In this document: piece by piece, positions 16,806 through 24,729 of the stretch | Layout: every line of letters begins with the position of its first letter | Numbering within the stretch: position 1 is the first letter of the stretch | Source of the DNA: Terriglobia bacterium | GTDB taxonomy: Bacteria; Acidobacteriota; Thermoanaerobaculia; Thermoanaerobaculales; Thermoanaerobaculaceae | Length of the DNA stretch: 52,904 bases | Assembly: GCA_020073245.1 (NCBI GenBank) | Contig: JAIQFQ010000026.1 | Coordinates: 1-52,904 of the forward strand | Reading direction: 5' to 3' | Notes under the pieces: generated by a model | What the model was told of the DNA's origin: nothing | Database searches by the model: none | Seen by the model: the letters and a program-made list of their open reading frames with translations, nothing else | Translations under genes and position numbers: made by a program

Positions 16806-17122
16806 GACGGAATCCTCCAAGTGTTTCAGGTTCACCGCTGGTTAAGTGCCTTGGGGGTGGCGAAGGCCGCCCTCCCTATCCTCTTTCCGCCCACGGTGCC
16901 GGCCGACCGTGGAGTGAGACGCTGTTCATGTCCTGGAATACACGGGGTCGCGCCAGCCCGATTCCGGCGGCGAGGCCCCCGCGTGCATTCGGGTGACCGC
17001 CGTCACCTCACCGGGAGAGGAGACGGCGGCCCGCGGTCGCAACAGAGGACGGGGAATGGAAGACGAAGGATGGGAGAATGGAGAAGGGTGACCGGGACCG
17101 ATAGAGGAGTATCGTTGTTCCT
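16806..17122. other. Intergenic region with purine-rich low-complexity sequence
   Basis: 317 bases upstream of the NHL-like gene. The part next to the histidine kinase (about 17041-17100) is a G/A-rich tract (GGAATGGAAGACGAAGGATG and similar words) and a pyrimidine-rich tract continues into the kinase 3' end (17129-17166). No gene is seen; the promoter of the NHL-like gene should lie near 16820-16900. Confidence 0.5.
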
Positions 17123-18757
17123 CTAACGTCTTTCCTCTGCCCTCTGCCCTTTTCCCGCCTCTCTGACCGGCAGCTCGACGGTGAAACAGGTGCCCCCACC
17201 CACCGTGGTCTCGACCGAGACCGAGCCACCATGCTGCTCGGCGACCGCCTTCACGATCGCGAGTCCGAGGCCGGTGCCATCGCCGGTGTGGGCTCGTGCG
17301 TTGGCCGCCCGGTAGAACTCGTCGAAGATGCGGTGGAGGTCGTCGGCCGGGATCCCGATCCCGGTGTCGGCGACCTCGACGCGGAGCCTTCCATCGGTTT
17401 CCCGCAACCGGATCGTCACGCGTCCGCCGCGCGGCGTGTATCGAATGGCGTTGCTGACCAGGTTGCCGAGGAGCTGCTGCAGGCCGGCGGGATCGCCCTC
17501 GATCGGTTCGATCGCTGGGGCGATCTCGGTGGTGACCGTGACGCCGGCGCGGGCCGCCGCGTCCTGCATCGTGGCCACGATTGCCTCGACCAGTTCGTCG
17601 AGCCGAACCTCGGCGGCTTCGACCGCCACTCGGCCTTCCCGAGCGCGGGAGAGGTTGAGGAGATCCTGGGTGACCAGTGACAGCTCCCGGGCCCTCCGCT
17701 CCGCCCGCTCCATGAAGTCTCGGGACCTTTCGGGGAACTCGCCTGCAAACCCGTCGAGCACTGCCCTGAGGAGCATCTGGATAGCCGCGAGCGGCTCCTT
17801 GAGCTCGTGCGCCACCTTCCGCATGTACTGGGACTTGGCGCGCTCGGCGTTGCGGATCCTCTTGTACGCGGACTGCAGCAGATCGTTCTTGTGCCTGACG
17901 TCGGCGGAGAGCTGCACGGTCTCGCGCTCGTAGGAGCGCTGGTGGGCCGAGATCGCGCTCGCGATGTACGCCGTGAGAAACAGCGTGCTCCCGAGCACGA
18001 AGAGTTGGGTGAGAACGAAGGCTCCGCTGCGGTAGGCGCCTTCCGCGGGAAGCAGCCCGAGGGGCACGTGGGTCAGGAGTCCGAGCCATTCGCCCACCCC
18101 CACGGCCGCGATGAGGGCGAAGCCGAGCGCTGCCTTGAGGAACGTCGCCGGCCGTGAGAGGAGAATGCTCGCGATGACGACGTGGAAGAGCGAGTAGAAG
18201 ATGAAGGGGTTCTCGATGCCGCCGGAGAAGTGGACCAGGGCAGCGACAGCCACGAGGTCCACCGTGATCTGGGCGCTCGCGAGCGTGGCGGCTCGGGCGA
18301 CGACACGGTCGGGATCCAGTCCCCAGAGCTCTCGCGGGACCAGCACCTCGTCGAGCGTGGCACGCGGTGGCGGCGGGCCTTCGCGATGCCGTCGGGCGGA
18401 AGTCGGCAACGCAAGAGGTTGGGCCAGCCGCCCGAACGCGAGCCATAGCCGGGGGAGCTGGGCGGGGGCCAGCGCCAACGCCACCAGACCACGGGTCACG
18501 AGGGGAAGTGGGCCCGCCGGCTCTTTCGGCGCGGCCGCACGGAAGAATCGGCTCACGTCCGCCAGCAGCAGGTTGTAGACCGCGAGAGCTCCCATGACCC
18601 ACCAGATGGGAGCCGAGGCCACCGTCACGCCGAGCGGTTTTCGGACGATCTCGACCGCGGCGCTCACCGCCGCGATGGCGAGCCACCTCAGCGCGATGAG
18701 CCACTTGTTGCGCTCGACCAGTTCCGCTGCTGCCGGGAGCATCCGCGGCTTGTCCAA
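17123..18757 (-). CDS. Membrane sensor histidine kinase
   Basis: 544 aa from TTG 18757, which has GGAGG six bases upstream; an ATG five codons later is the alternative. The N-terminal half holds about six membrane spans (for example WLIALRWLAIAAVSAAV) with a long proline/arginine-rich loop between spans. A coiled segment leads to HisKA with H-box VAHELKEPLAAI (His317), then HATPase_c with N box (LVSNAIRY), G1 (DTGIGI) and G2 (GTGLGLAIVK). It autophosphorylates and passes phosphate to a response regulator; the only one nearby is at 24117-24497. The last residues (EAGKGQRAEERR) are encoded by the purine-rich intergenic repeat, so the C-tail is probably not functional. The signal is unknown. Confidence 0.9.
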   Translation of the reverse strand: MDKPRMLPAAAELVERNKWLIALRWLAIAAVSAAVEIVRKPLGVTVASAPIWWVMGALAVYNLLLADVSRFFRAAAPKEPAGPLPLVTRGLVALALAPAQLPRLWLAFGRLAQPLALPTSARRHREGPPPPRATLDEVLVPRELWGLDPDRVVARAATLASAQITVDLVAVAALVHFSGGIENPFIFYSLFHVVIASILLSRPATFLKAALGFALIAAVGVGEWLGLLTHVPLGLLPAEGAYRSGAFVLTQLFVLGSTLFLTAYIASAISAHQRSYERETVQLSADVRHKNDLLQSAYKRIRNAERAKSQYMRKVAHELKEPLAAIQMLLRAVLDGFAGEFPERSRDFMERAERRARELSLVTQDLLNLSRAREGRVAVEAAEVRLDELVEAIVATMQDAAARAGVTVTTEIAPAIEPIEGDPAGLQQLLGNLVSNAIRYTPRGGRVTIRLRETDGRLRVEVADTGIGIPADDLHRIFDEFYRAANARAHTGDGTGLGLAIVKAVAEQHGGSVSVETTVGGGTCFTVELPVREAGKGQRAEERR

Positions 18758-18906
18758 CCCACCCCTCCAATGGCTTGTGAGCCCACGTCGTGCCGGGGAG
18801 AGATTACCGCGTCCCGCGGGGGGAACGGAAAGGTGAGAGGGAAGACGGAAGAGGGACAACGAAAAAGGGGCAAATGGAAGAGGGCAAAGGGAAGGCGAGG
18901 AACCAA

Positions 18907-18937
18907 GGCAGCGGCCGGCCGCTGGCCGGCCGCTGCC
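18907..18937. terminator. Strong GC hairpin between two histidine kinase genes
   Basis: Perfect 13-bp stem GGCAGCGGCCGGC / GCCGGCCGCTGCC with a 5-base loop. It sits between the end of the GAF kinase (19016) and the start of the membrane kinase (18757), amid purine/pyrimidine-rich tracts. Without a T-tract, termination is only a possibility; it may be a mobile palindromic repeat. Confidence 0.45.
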
Positions 18938-19015
18938 ACGTATCTGCGAAACCGACCGCCCGGCGGGCGGCCGCTACATCTGTGGGCCGTTGGAGTCTTG
19001 TCGTCCCTTTGACGT

Positions 19016-20323
19016 TTACCCTTTTCCCTCTTCCACTGGGTTCGGGATTGTGAAGGCGAACTCGGCCCAGCGGCCCGGCTCGGAAGTCGCGCGGATCCGG
19101 CCGCCGTGCAGTTCGATGATCCGGCGGCACGTGTAGAGGCCGACGCCGGAGCCCCTGCGCTTGAGCAGTTCGGGCGTCTGCAGGCGGGAGAACCTGCGGA
19201 AGAGCCGGGGACGCTCGCTTTCGGGAAAGCCGGGGCCCTCGTTCCAGACCGAAACCGTGAACAAGCCGGGGTCCCGTCGTGCCGAGGCCCTGATCTCGCC
19301 GTCCGGGTTTCCGTACTTCGCCGCGTTGGCCAGCAGGTTGACCAGCACGATCCTCAGCAGGTCGGCGTCGCAGCGGATCGGGATGGGACCTGATGGGAGG
19401 TCCAGCCTGAGTCGGCCGCCGTGCTCCTCCACCTCAGAGCGTACCGCCTCGATCGCGGGCTCGATGACCTCGGAGATAAGGTCCACGCCGGCCACGATGG
19501 AGGCGGTCAACTCGCCGCTCTCGACGCGGGCGAGGTCGAGATAGTCCCGCAGCAGGCCCAAGAGGTACAGCGATTTGCGCGCGACGCGCTCGACGACCTC
19601 GATCTGTCGCGGGTCCAACGGGCCGAGGTAGCCCCCACTGAGCGTCCTGGCATCCATGACGAGGGAAGCCAGGGGATTCTTGAGCTCATGGCTTACGAAG
19701 CCGAGCATCTCGGTGTAGGCGTGGTTGGCTGCCGTGAGCCGTTCGATGCGCCACGCCTTTTCGACTGCCTGTGAGAGCCGCTCCGCGATCGCGAGGTGCA
19801 GGCGGACCTGATGATCGTCGTAGGCCCGGGGGCGGCGGGAGCTTCGGAACATCACGCCGACGGCGTGGCCGTCGACGGACAGGGGACAGGTCATGGAGGA
19901 GCGCACGCCCTCGCGCACCAGGAGCGCTGTCGAGGCGCTGGTCGGGTGTTGCGAGAGGTACGACCGGAGATCGTCGATGACCCGGGGCTGGCCGCTTGCG
20001 ATCACGTGATGCAGCGAGGAGCCCTGCAGGGCCTCGGCATAGCCCGTCGAGAGCAGCACCGGCTCGTAGGAGGCCCGCACGTAGTGCGACACGAGCCGGT
20101 CACCGTCCTCCAGGAAGGCGACGCCGATGCGATCGCAGGGGCAGATCTCGCGGGTGACACCGAAGACGAAATCCATCACCTCGGCGAGGCTCTGGCCCGC
20201 AGCCACCTTCTGGTTGACGGTCGCGAGCACCCGACTTTCCTCGGCCGAGAACTCGACGAATTCGCGGACCCCGGCAGGGAGGTCGAGGTACCGGAGCGTC
20301 GTGACGGCTGATCGGTTCTTCAT
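19016..20323 (-). CDS. GAF-domain sensor histidine kinase, downstream of the [FeFe] hydrogenase genes
   Basis: 435 aa, soluble (no membrane span). A GAF domain covers about residues 30-185 (EICPCDRIGVAFLE, SMTCPLSVDG); its Cys-Pro-Cys and other cysteines could be redox- or metal-sensing, but that is inference. HisKA has H-box FVSHELKNPLAS (His212). HATPase_c follows with N box (LLANAAKYG) and GSGVGLYTCR; the G1 box is degenerate (NEGPGF). AGGAGA precedes the ATG. It lies 116 bases after hydA on the same strand, separated by a 13-bp hairpin, and the same unit starts with a receiver-only response regulator, so the two probably form a phosphorelay. The tail (VEEGKG) falls in a low-complexity tract. 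Confidence 0.9.
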   Translation of the reverse strand: MKNRSAVTTLRYLDLPAGVREFVEFSAEESRVLATVNQKVAAGQSLAEVMDFVFGVTREICPCDRIGVAFLEDGDRLVSHYVRASYEPVLLSTGYAEALQGSSLHHVIASGQPRVIDDLRSYLSQHPTSASTALLVREGVRSSMTCPLSVDGHAVGVMFRSSRRPRAYDDHQVRLHLAIAERLSQAVEKAWRIERLTAANHAYTEMLGFVSHELKNPLASLVMDARTLSGGYLGPLDPRQIEVVERVARKSLYLLGLLRDYLDLARVESGELTASIVAGVDLISEVIEPAIEAVRSEVEEHGGRLRLDLPSGPIPIRCDADLLRIVLVNLLANAAKYGNPDGEIRASARRDPGLFTVSVWNEGPGFPESERPRLFRRFSRLQTPELLKRRGSGVGLYTCRRIIELHGGRIRATSEPGRWAEFAFTIPNPVEEGKG

Positions 20324-20385
20324 TACGATTCTCCTGTCGTCCGATGGTCGCGAAACGCACGCAGCCGCGCAATTGTTCCCGAGAG

Positions 20386-20415
20386 GGAAATGCCGGGCGG
20401 GGGCCCGGCATTTCC
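20386..20415. terminator. 13-bp perfect hairpin between hydA and the GAF kinase
   Basis: GGAAATGCCGGGC / GCCCGGCATTTCC with a 4-base G (or C) loop, in the 116-base gap after hydA. It is very stable but has no T-tract, so it may attenuate or protect the hydA message and lower kinase expression rather than fully terminate. Confidence 0.55.
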
Positions 20416-20439
20416 GAGGGATCGCCGCCGAGGACGGCG

Positions 20440-22380
20440 CTACGCGATGTACTTGCCGCGCGGGGTATAGGTCGTGTGCAGGAGGTGGTGGGCGGTGTGG
20501 CCGTTGGGGCCGTCGGTCAGGAACTCGTTGTACAGCCTGATCACTGCCGGGTTCTCATGCGACTTGCGCACCTCGTACGCGGCGTCCTCCGCGTAGATCG
20601 CCTTGGCCCGCGCAGCGCGGATCGCGGGGGAGGTCGGGATCGGCATGCCGCCGCCGCCAAGGCACCCGCCGGGACATGCCATGAACTCGATGAAGTGGCA
20701 CTCGGACAGCTTGCCGCCGGCCTTGATGTCCTCGAGGACCTTCTTGGCGTTCGCGGTCCCGTGGGCGACCGCAATCTTGAGCGTCGCTCCCGCGAGCCAG
20801 TCCCAGCTGTCGAACGGGAGGTGCTTGTTGGTCTTCAGGAGATCCGGGACGGGCCCCACCTTCGGGATCGTGAGCTCGACGTAGCGAACACCGTCGAAGC
20901 CGCGCACCGGGAGGATATTGGCGTGGTCGTAGAGGTTCTCGACCTTCAGCCCCGAGACCAGCTCGATGACGGTCCGCAGTGCCGCCTCCATCACGCCGCC
21001 GGTGGCGCCGAAGATCACGCCGGAGCCGGTCGCGGTCCCGAACGGGTCGTCGAAGTCGCTCTTGGGCATCTTCGGCAGCTCGATGCCGGCCTCCTTGAAC
21101 ATCTGCGCGAGCTCTCGGGTGACCAGGCCGTAGTCAACATCCTTGTAGCCGGAAGAGGCCATCTCCGGGCGGTTGCACTCGAACTTCTTCGCCGAGCACG
21201 GCATCAGCGCGACAGTGACGATATCCGCCGGGTCGAGGTTGTGGAGCTTGGCGTAGTAGGTCTTGATCACCGAGCCGAACATCTGTTGCGGGCTCTTGGC
21301 GGACGACATGTGCGGCAGCATCTCGGGGTAGAAGTGCTCGATGTACTTGACCCAGCCGGGGGAGCACGAGGTGAACTGCGGCAGCGCGACCGGCTGCTTC
21401 TCGACCAGCGCCTTGTGGAGCCGCAGGATGAGCTCGGTGCCTTCCTCGATGATCGTGAGATCCGCGGTGAAGTTGGTGTCGAACACCTTGTCGAAGCCGA
21501 TTGCCCTGAGCGCCGAGTTCATCTCGAAGGTGAGCGGCGTGCCGGGGGCAAGCCCAAAGCACTCGCCGATCGCCGCACGCGGGGCGGGCGCCGTCTGGAT
21601 CACGACGTGCTTCGCCGGGTTGATGATGTCGCGCCAGACGTCGTCGGTGGGGTCGGCCGCACCCAGAGCCGCCGTCGGGCAGCGGTTGATGCACTGGCCG
21701 CAGTTGATGCAGACGACCTCGGCGAGCGGCTTGTCCATGAACGTCGAGATCCTGGTCTTGTCGCCGCGGTGCACGGCCTCGAGCACGCCGACCTCCTGGA
21801 GGTCGATGCAGGTGCGCACGCAGCGGCGGCAGAGGATGCACTTGTTCATGTCCCGCTGGACCGAGTACGAGGAGTTGTCTGTCTCGGAGGTGGGCTTGTC
21901 AGGGTGGCCGAAGCGGAAGAAGTCCACGCCGAGGTCGGCCGCGAGCGACTGCAGCTCGCAGTTGCCGTTGCGGAAGCACGAGTAGCACTCGCCGTAGTGC
22001 TTGGAGAGCAGCAGGTCGAGGATGCGCCTGCGCGCCTGGCGCACCTTGCGCGTGTGAGTCCGGATCTTGAGCGGAGAGGTGATCGGATAGGCGCAGGCGG
22101 CCTGCAGCGTGCGCTGCCCCTCGACCTCCACGACGCAGATCCGGCAGACGCCGGCGATGCAGAGGTCCTCGTGGTAGCAAAGGGTCGGGATCTTCACCCC
22201 GATCTGTTTCGCCGCCTCCAGGATCGTGGTGCCGAGCGGCACCTTGACTTCAAGGCCGTCGATCGAAATCGTGACCAACGCCCCGATCGCCGTCCCGTTA
22301 GTCGGCATCTTCACGAGGTGGCCACGCTGGCTGATCGGGGCGCGGGAGGTTTGAGTGTTGGCCTTCTCTTGGTCCGACAT
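20440..22380 (-). CDS. hydA: [FeFe]-hydrogenase catalytic subunit HydA, NAD(H)-linked multimeric type
   Basis: 646 aa from ATG 22380 (AAGGAG six bases upstream). Reversibly makes H2 from protons. Modules: plant-type [2Fe-2S] domain (Cys68, 79, 82, 96); His-ligated [4Fe-4S] (His128, Cys132, 135, 141); two ferredoxin-type [4Fe-4S] (Cys181/184/187/191 and 224/227/230/234); then the H-cluster domain with L1 TSCSPGW (337-343), L2 MPCSAKKFE (393-401) and L3 EFMACPGGCLGGGG (565-578). This is the M3-type layout of HydABC enzymes. In L1 the second Cys of canonical TSCCPxW is Ser340 (TCC codon). It is last of hydC-hydB-hydA; HydE, F and G needed for H-cluster assembly are encoded at 27.5-33.0 kb. Confidence 0.95.
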   Translation of the reverse strand: MSDQEKANTQTSRAPISQRGHLVKMPTNGTAIGALVTISIDGLEVKVPLGTTILEAAKQIGVKIPTLCYHEDLCIAGVCRICVVEVEGQRTLQAACAYPITSPLKIRTHTRKVRQARRRILDLLLSKHYGECYSCFRNGNCELQSLAADLGVDFFRFGHPDKPTSETDNSSYSVQRDMNKCILCRRCVRTCIDLQEVGVLEAVHRGDKTRISTFMDKPLAEVVCINCGQCINRCPTAALGAADPTDDVWRDIINPAKHVVIQTAPAPRAAIGECFGLAPGTPLTFEMNSALRAIGFDKVFDTNFTADLTIIEEGTELILRLHKALVEKQPVALPQFTSCSPGWVKYIEHFYPEMLPHMSSAKSPQQMFGSVIKTYYAKLHNLDPADIVTVALMPCSAKKFECNRPEMASSGYKDVDYGLVTRELAQMFKEAGIELPKMPKSDFDDPFGTATGSGVIFGATGGVMEAALRTVIELVSGLKVENLYDHANILPVRGFDGVRYVELTIPKVGPVPDLLKTNKHLPFDSWDWLAGATLKIAVAHGTANAKKVLEDIKAGGKLSECHFIEFMACPGGCLGGGGMPIPTSPAIRAARAKAIYAEDAAYEVRKSHENPAVIRLYNEFLTDGPNGHTAHHLLHTTYTPRGKYIA

Positions 22381-22397
22381 GCTGGGCTCCTTCTTCC

Positions 22398-23588
22398 TCA
22401 CCGCGCCGGGCCGTGGGTGCGGCCCATGAGTTCGTCTTGGAAGTGGGAAACGATCGACAGGAACGCGTTCGGGCTCGACTGGCCGAGGCCACATTTGGAC
22501 GCGTTCTGCATCACCTCGCCGAGCGTCAATAGCTCGTCAAGGTACCTTGCCGAACACCGGCCCTCCTCCAGCATCTCGATCCCTTCGAGGAGCTTCGCGT
22601 TGCCCTCGCGGCACGGGGTGCACTGACCGCACGACTCCTCCACGAAGAACTCCATGAAGTTCTTCGCGACCGCAAGCATGTCGCGCTGGGGCCCGAACAC
22701 CATCACGGAGCCGCCGGTTGAGATGTCCTCGTAGGAGATCGTGCGCGCGAACTCCGAGGCAGGCACGCAGCGCCCGGAAGCGCCGCCGATCTGCACGGCC
22801 TTGGCGTCTTCGCCGCCGACCTCGCGCAGCAACTCGGCCACCGTGATCCCCATCGGGAACTCGTAGACGCCCGGGTTCGCGCAGTCGCCGGAGACCGAGA
22901 ACAGCTTCGGGCCCGTGGACTTCTCGGTGCCGATCGAGGCGAACCACGCCGCGCCCTTCGCGAAAATCGCGGCTACGCACGCGAACGTCTCGACGTTGTT
23001 CACGATGGTGGGCTGACCGCCGAGGCCGGTGTCCACCGGGAACGGCGGGCGGTTCCGAGGCTCTCCGCGCTGCCCCTCCAGCGACTCGATGAGCGCGGTC
23101 TCCTCCCCGCACACGTAGGCGCCGGAACCCATGCGGATCTCGATGTCGAATCCGACGCTCTTGCTCAGGATTTGCGGGCCGAGCAACCCGGCCGCGCGCC
23201 GCCTGGCGAGCGCTTCCTCGAGTTGGGCGCGCAGGTAGGCGTACTCCCCCCGGAGGTACACGATCCCCTTGGCCGAGCCGATCGCGATACCGCCGATCGT
23301 CATCCCTGCGAATACGAGGTCCGGAACCTCGGAGAGGATCACGCGGTCCTTGAACGTACCGGGCTCGCCCTCGTCCGCGTTGCAGATGACGTACTTGGCA
23401 TCACCCTTGGCAGCCGCCGCCAGGTTCCACTTGACGCCGGTGGGGAAGCCTGCGCCGCCGCGACCCTTGAGCTTGGACGCGGTGACTTCGGCGATCATCT
23501 CGGTGCGGGTCTTGGCGACCGCAGCGCGGAGCGCCGCGTCGGGGTCGATCGTCGAGAAGGTCACGAGGCCTTTACGGTTCGCATTCAT
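22398..23588 (-). CDS. hydB: HydB, NuoF-like NADH/FMN subunit of the [FeFe] hydrogenase, short form
   Basis: 396 aa. It carries the NuoF core: NADH/FMN-binding GRGGAGFPTGVKW and NADEGEPGTFKDR, YVCGEETALIESLEG, and a C-terminal [4Fe-4S] site (SCGQCTPCREG plus a later Cys in SKCGLGQ). It passes electrons between NAD(H) and HydA. It lacks both the N-terminal thioredoxin-like [2Fe-2S] domain and the C-terminal ferredoxin domain found in the roughly 600-aa HydB of known electron-bifurcating enzymes. It overlaps hydC by four bases and ends 17 bases before hydA, so the three are translated together. Confidence 0.94.
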   Translation of the reverse strand: MNANRKGLVTFSTIDPDAALRAAVAKTRTEMIAEVTASKLKGRGGAGFPTGVKWNLAAAAKGDAKYVICNADEGEPGTFKDRVILSEVPDLVFAGMTIGGIAIGSAKGIVYLRGEYAYLRAQLEEALARRRAAGLLGPQILSKSVGFDIEIRMGSGAYVCGEETALIESLEGQRGEPRNRPPFPVDTGLGGQPTIVNNVETFACVAAIFAKGAAWFASIGTEKSTGPKLFSVSGDCANPGVYEFPMGITVAELLREVGGEDAKAVQIGGASGRCVPASEFARTISYEDISTGGSVMVFGPQRDMLAVAKNFMEFFVEESCGQCTPCREGNAKLLEGIEMLEEGRCSARYLDELLTLGEVMQNASKCGLGQSSPNAFLSIVSHFQDELMGRTHGPAR

Positions 23589-24112
23589 TGGCGGGCCTCC
23601 TCATGTCGGTTGTCGTGTACTGCGAGCGGTCCGAAGCTCTTCCTGCAGAGCTCCAGGATGTCGTGGACCTTCTCCGAGGTCACCGACGTGAACACGTGGT
23701 CGTTGACAAGAAGCGCCGGTCCCTGATCGCACATCCCGATGCAGTTGGCCCACTCCAGCGTGAACTTGCCGTCCTTGGTCGTCTGCCCGAAGGTGATTCC
23801 GAGATCGTTCTCGAGCTGCCGCGCGACCCTGGTCTTGCCCGCCATGTCGCAGGAGATCGTCCGGCACAGCCTGATGACGAACTTGCCCTGGTACGCCTCC
23901 GCAAGGAACGCGTAGAACGTGACCACGCTGTAGACCTCCACGGGGTGGATGCCCAGGTGGTCGGCCGCCTCCTGCATGGCGTACTCGGAGACCTGGCTGT
24001 ACTTGGCCTGGATCTCCTGGAGGACCGGGATGAGCGCCGAGCGCTGTGCACCGTAGCGCTGGACCCACCGCCCGATGTCGTCCTTCAACCGTTGCTGCTC
24101 GGTCACAAGCAT
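23585..24112 (-). CDS. hydC: HydC, NuoE-like [2Fe-2S] subunit of the [FeFe] hydrogenase
   Basis: 175 aa, a thioredoxin-like NuoE/HydC protein. The four cluster ligands are in CRTISC (CxxxxC) and NCIGMC (CxxxC); the N-terminal helical segment (LGIHPVEVYSVVTFYAFL) is typical of the family. It completes the NADH module with HydB. GGTGAGG precedes the ATG; the gene begins four bases after the response regulator stop and overlaps hydB by four bases, showing one operon. Confidence 0.94.
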   Translation of the reverse strand: MLVTEQQRLKDDIGRWVQRYGAQRSALIPVLQEIQAKYSQVSEYAMQEAADHLGIHPVEVYSVVTFYAFLAEAYQGKFVIRLCRTISCDMAGKTRVARQLENDLGITFGQTTKDGKFTLEWANCIGMCDQGPALLVNDHVFTSVTSEKVHDILELCRKSFGPLAVHDNRHEEARQ

Positions 24113-24116
24113 GGCC

Positions 24117-24497
24117 TCACCTCACCCTCTTCGCCAGCAGCTCGTTCACCTTGCGCACCAGGGTCGCCGCCTCGATGGGCTTCTCGTGGAACTCGTCCAC
24201 CGGCACGACCTCCTGGTCCTTACCGTACGAGAAGCCCGTGGCCGTACCGAGGCTCGTGAGCAGAAGAATGGGAGCGGAGAAGCCGGTGCGTCGCAGCTCC
24301 TGGGCCATCGCAATGCCGTCGTCGGGCTGCTCCATGATCACGTCCAAGATCAAGAGGTCGGGCTTGTCCCTGGCCACCGCCTTCATCCCTTCGGCGCGGC
24401 TGTAGGCGCAGACGACCTTGTGGTGATCCCTCTCGAGGAAGAGGCGGCACGCCTCGACGACGTCCGGATCGTCGTCCACGATAAGTATCGTTGCCAT
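24117..24497 (-). CDS. Receiver-only response regulator at the head of the hydCBA operon
   Basis: 126 aa, a single CheY-like receiver: acidic pocket DDD (residues 8-10), phosphoacceptor Asp in LLILDVIM, conserved Thr/Ser in LLLTS and Lys in HEKP. There is no DNA-binding or enzymatic output domain, so it must act by protein contact or relay phosphate. ATG 24497 is preferred (AAGGAG at six bases); a GTG one codon upstream is also open. The tight coupling to hydC (four bases) and the GAF histidine kinase after hydA suggest regulation of, or by, the hydrogenase. Confidence 0.92.
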   Translation of the reverse strand: MATILIVDDDPDVVEACRLFLERDHHKVVCAYSRAEGMKAVARDKPDLLILDVIMEQPDDGIAMAQELRRTGFSAPILLLTSLGTATGFSYGKDQEVVPVDEFHEKPIEAATLVRKVNELLAKRVR

Positions 24498-24729
24498 CAC
24501 GCTCTCCTTTCACCGCGTCCGGGGGGCTCGCGCCCACTGCGATCGTGTCCGGCTCAAGCGCCCCCCAACGCGGCCGGTCGGCCACCGCCTAAGCCATGTG
24601 AACGCTATCACAAGAGTCCCGAAAAGGGAACCCCGCGAGCCATTTATGAGCTTGAGACGAGGTCGCTCTCTTCAGCCTGCCGTTCCGCGACCTGCCCAGA
24701 CTGCACGACCAGGCGGTCGTGGTCGTGGC
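24498..24729. other. Intergenic promoter region of the response regulator-hydCBA unit
   Basis: 232 bases between the iron-sulfur protein stop and the response regulator start. It contains the CRP-like dyad at 24597-24612 and AAAGGAG just before the start. No clear -35/-10 pair was identified. Confidence 0.5.
24597..24612. promoter_or_regulatory. Perfect CRP/FNR-family consensus dyad upstream of the hydCBA operon
   Basis: TGTGA-ACGCTA-TCACA, a full match to the CRP consensus TGTGA-N6-TCACA, about 100 bases upstream of the response regulator start. A CRP/FNR-superfamily protein is the likely binder; which one is unknown. Similar dyads lie upstream of rubrerythrin. Confidence 0.6.
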
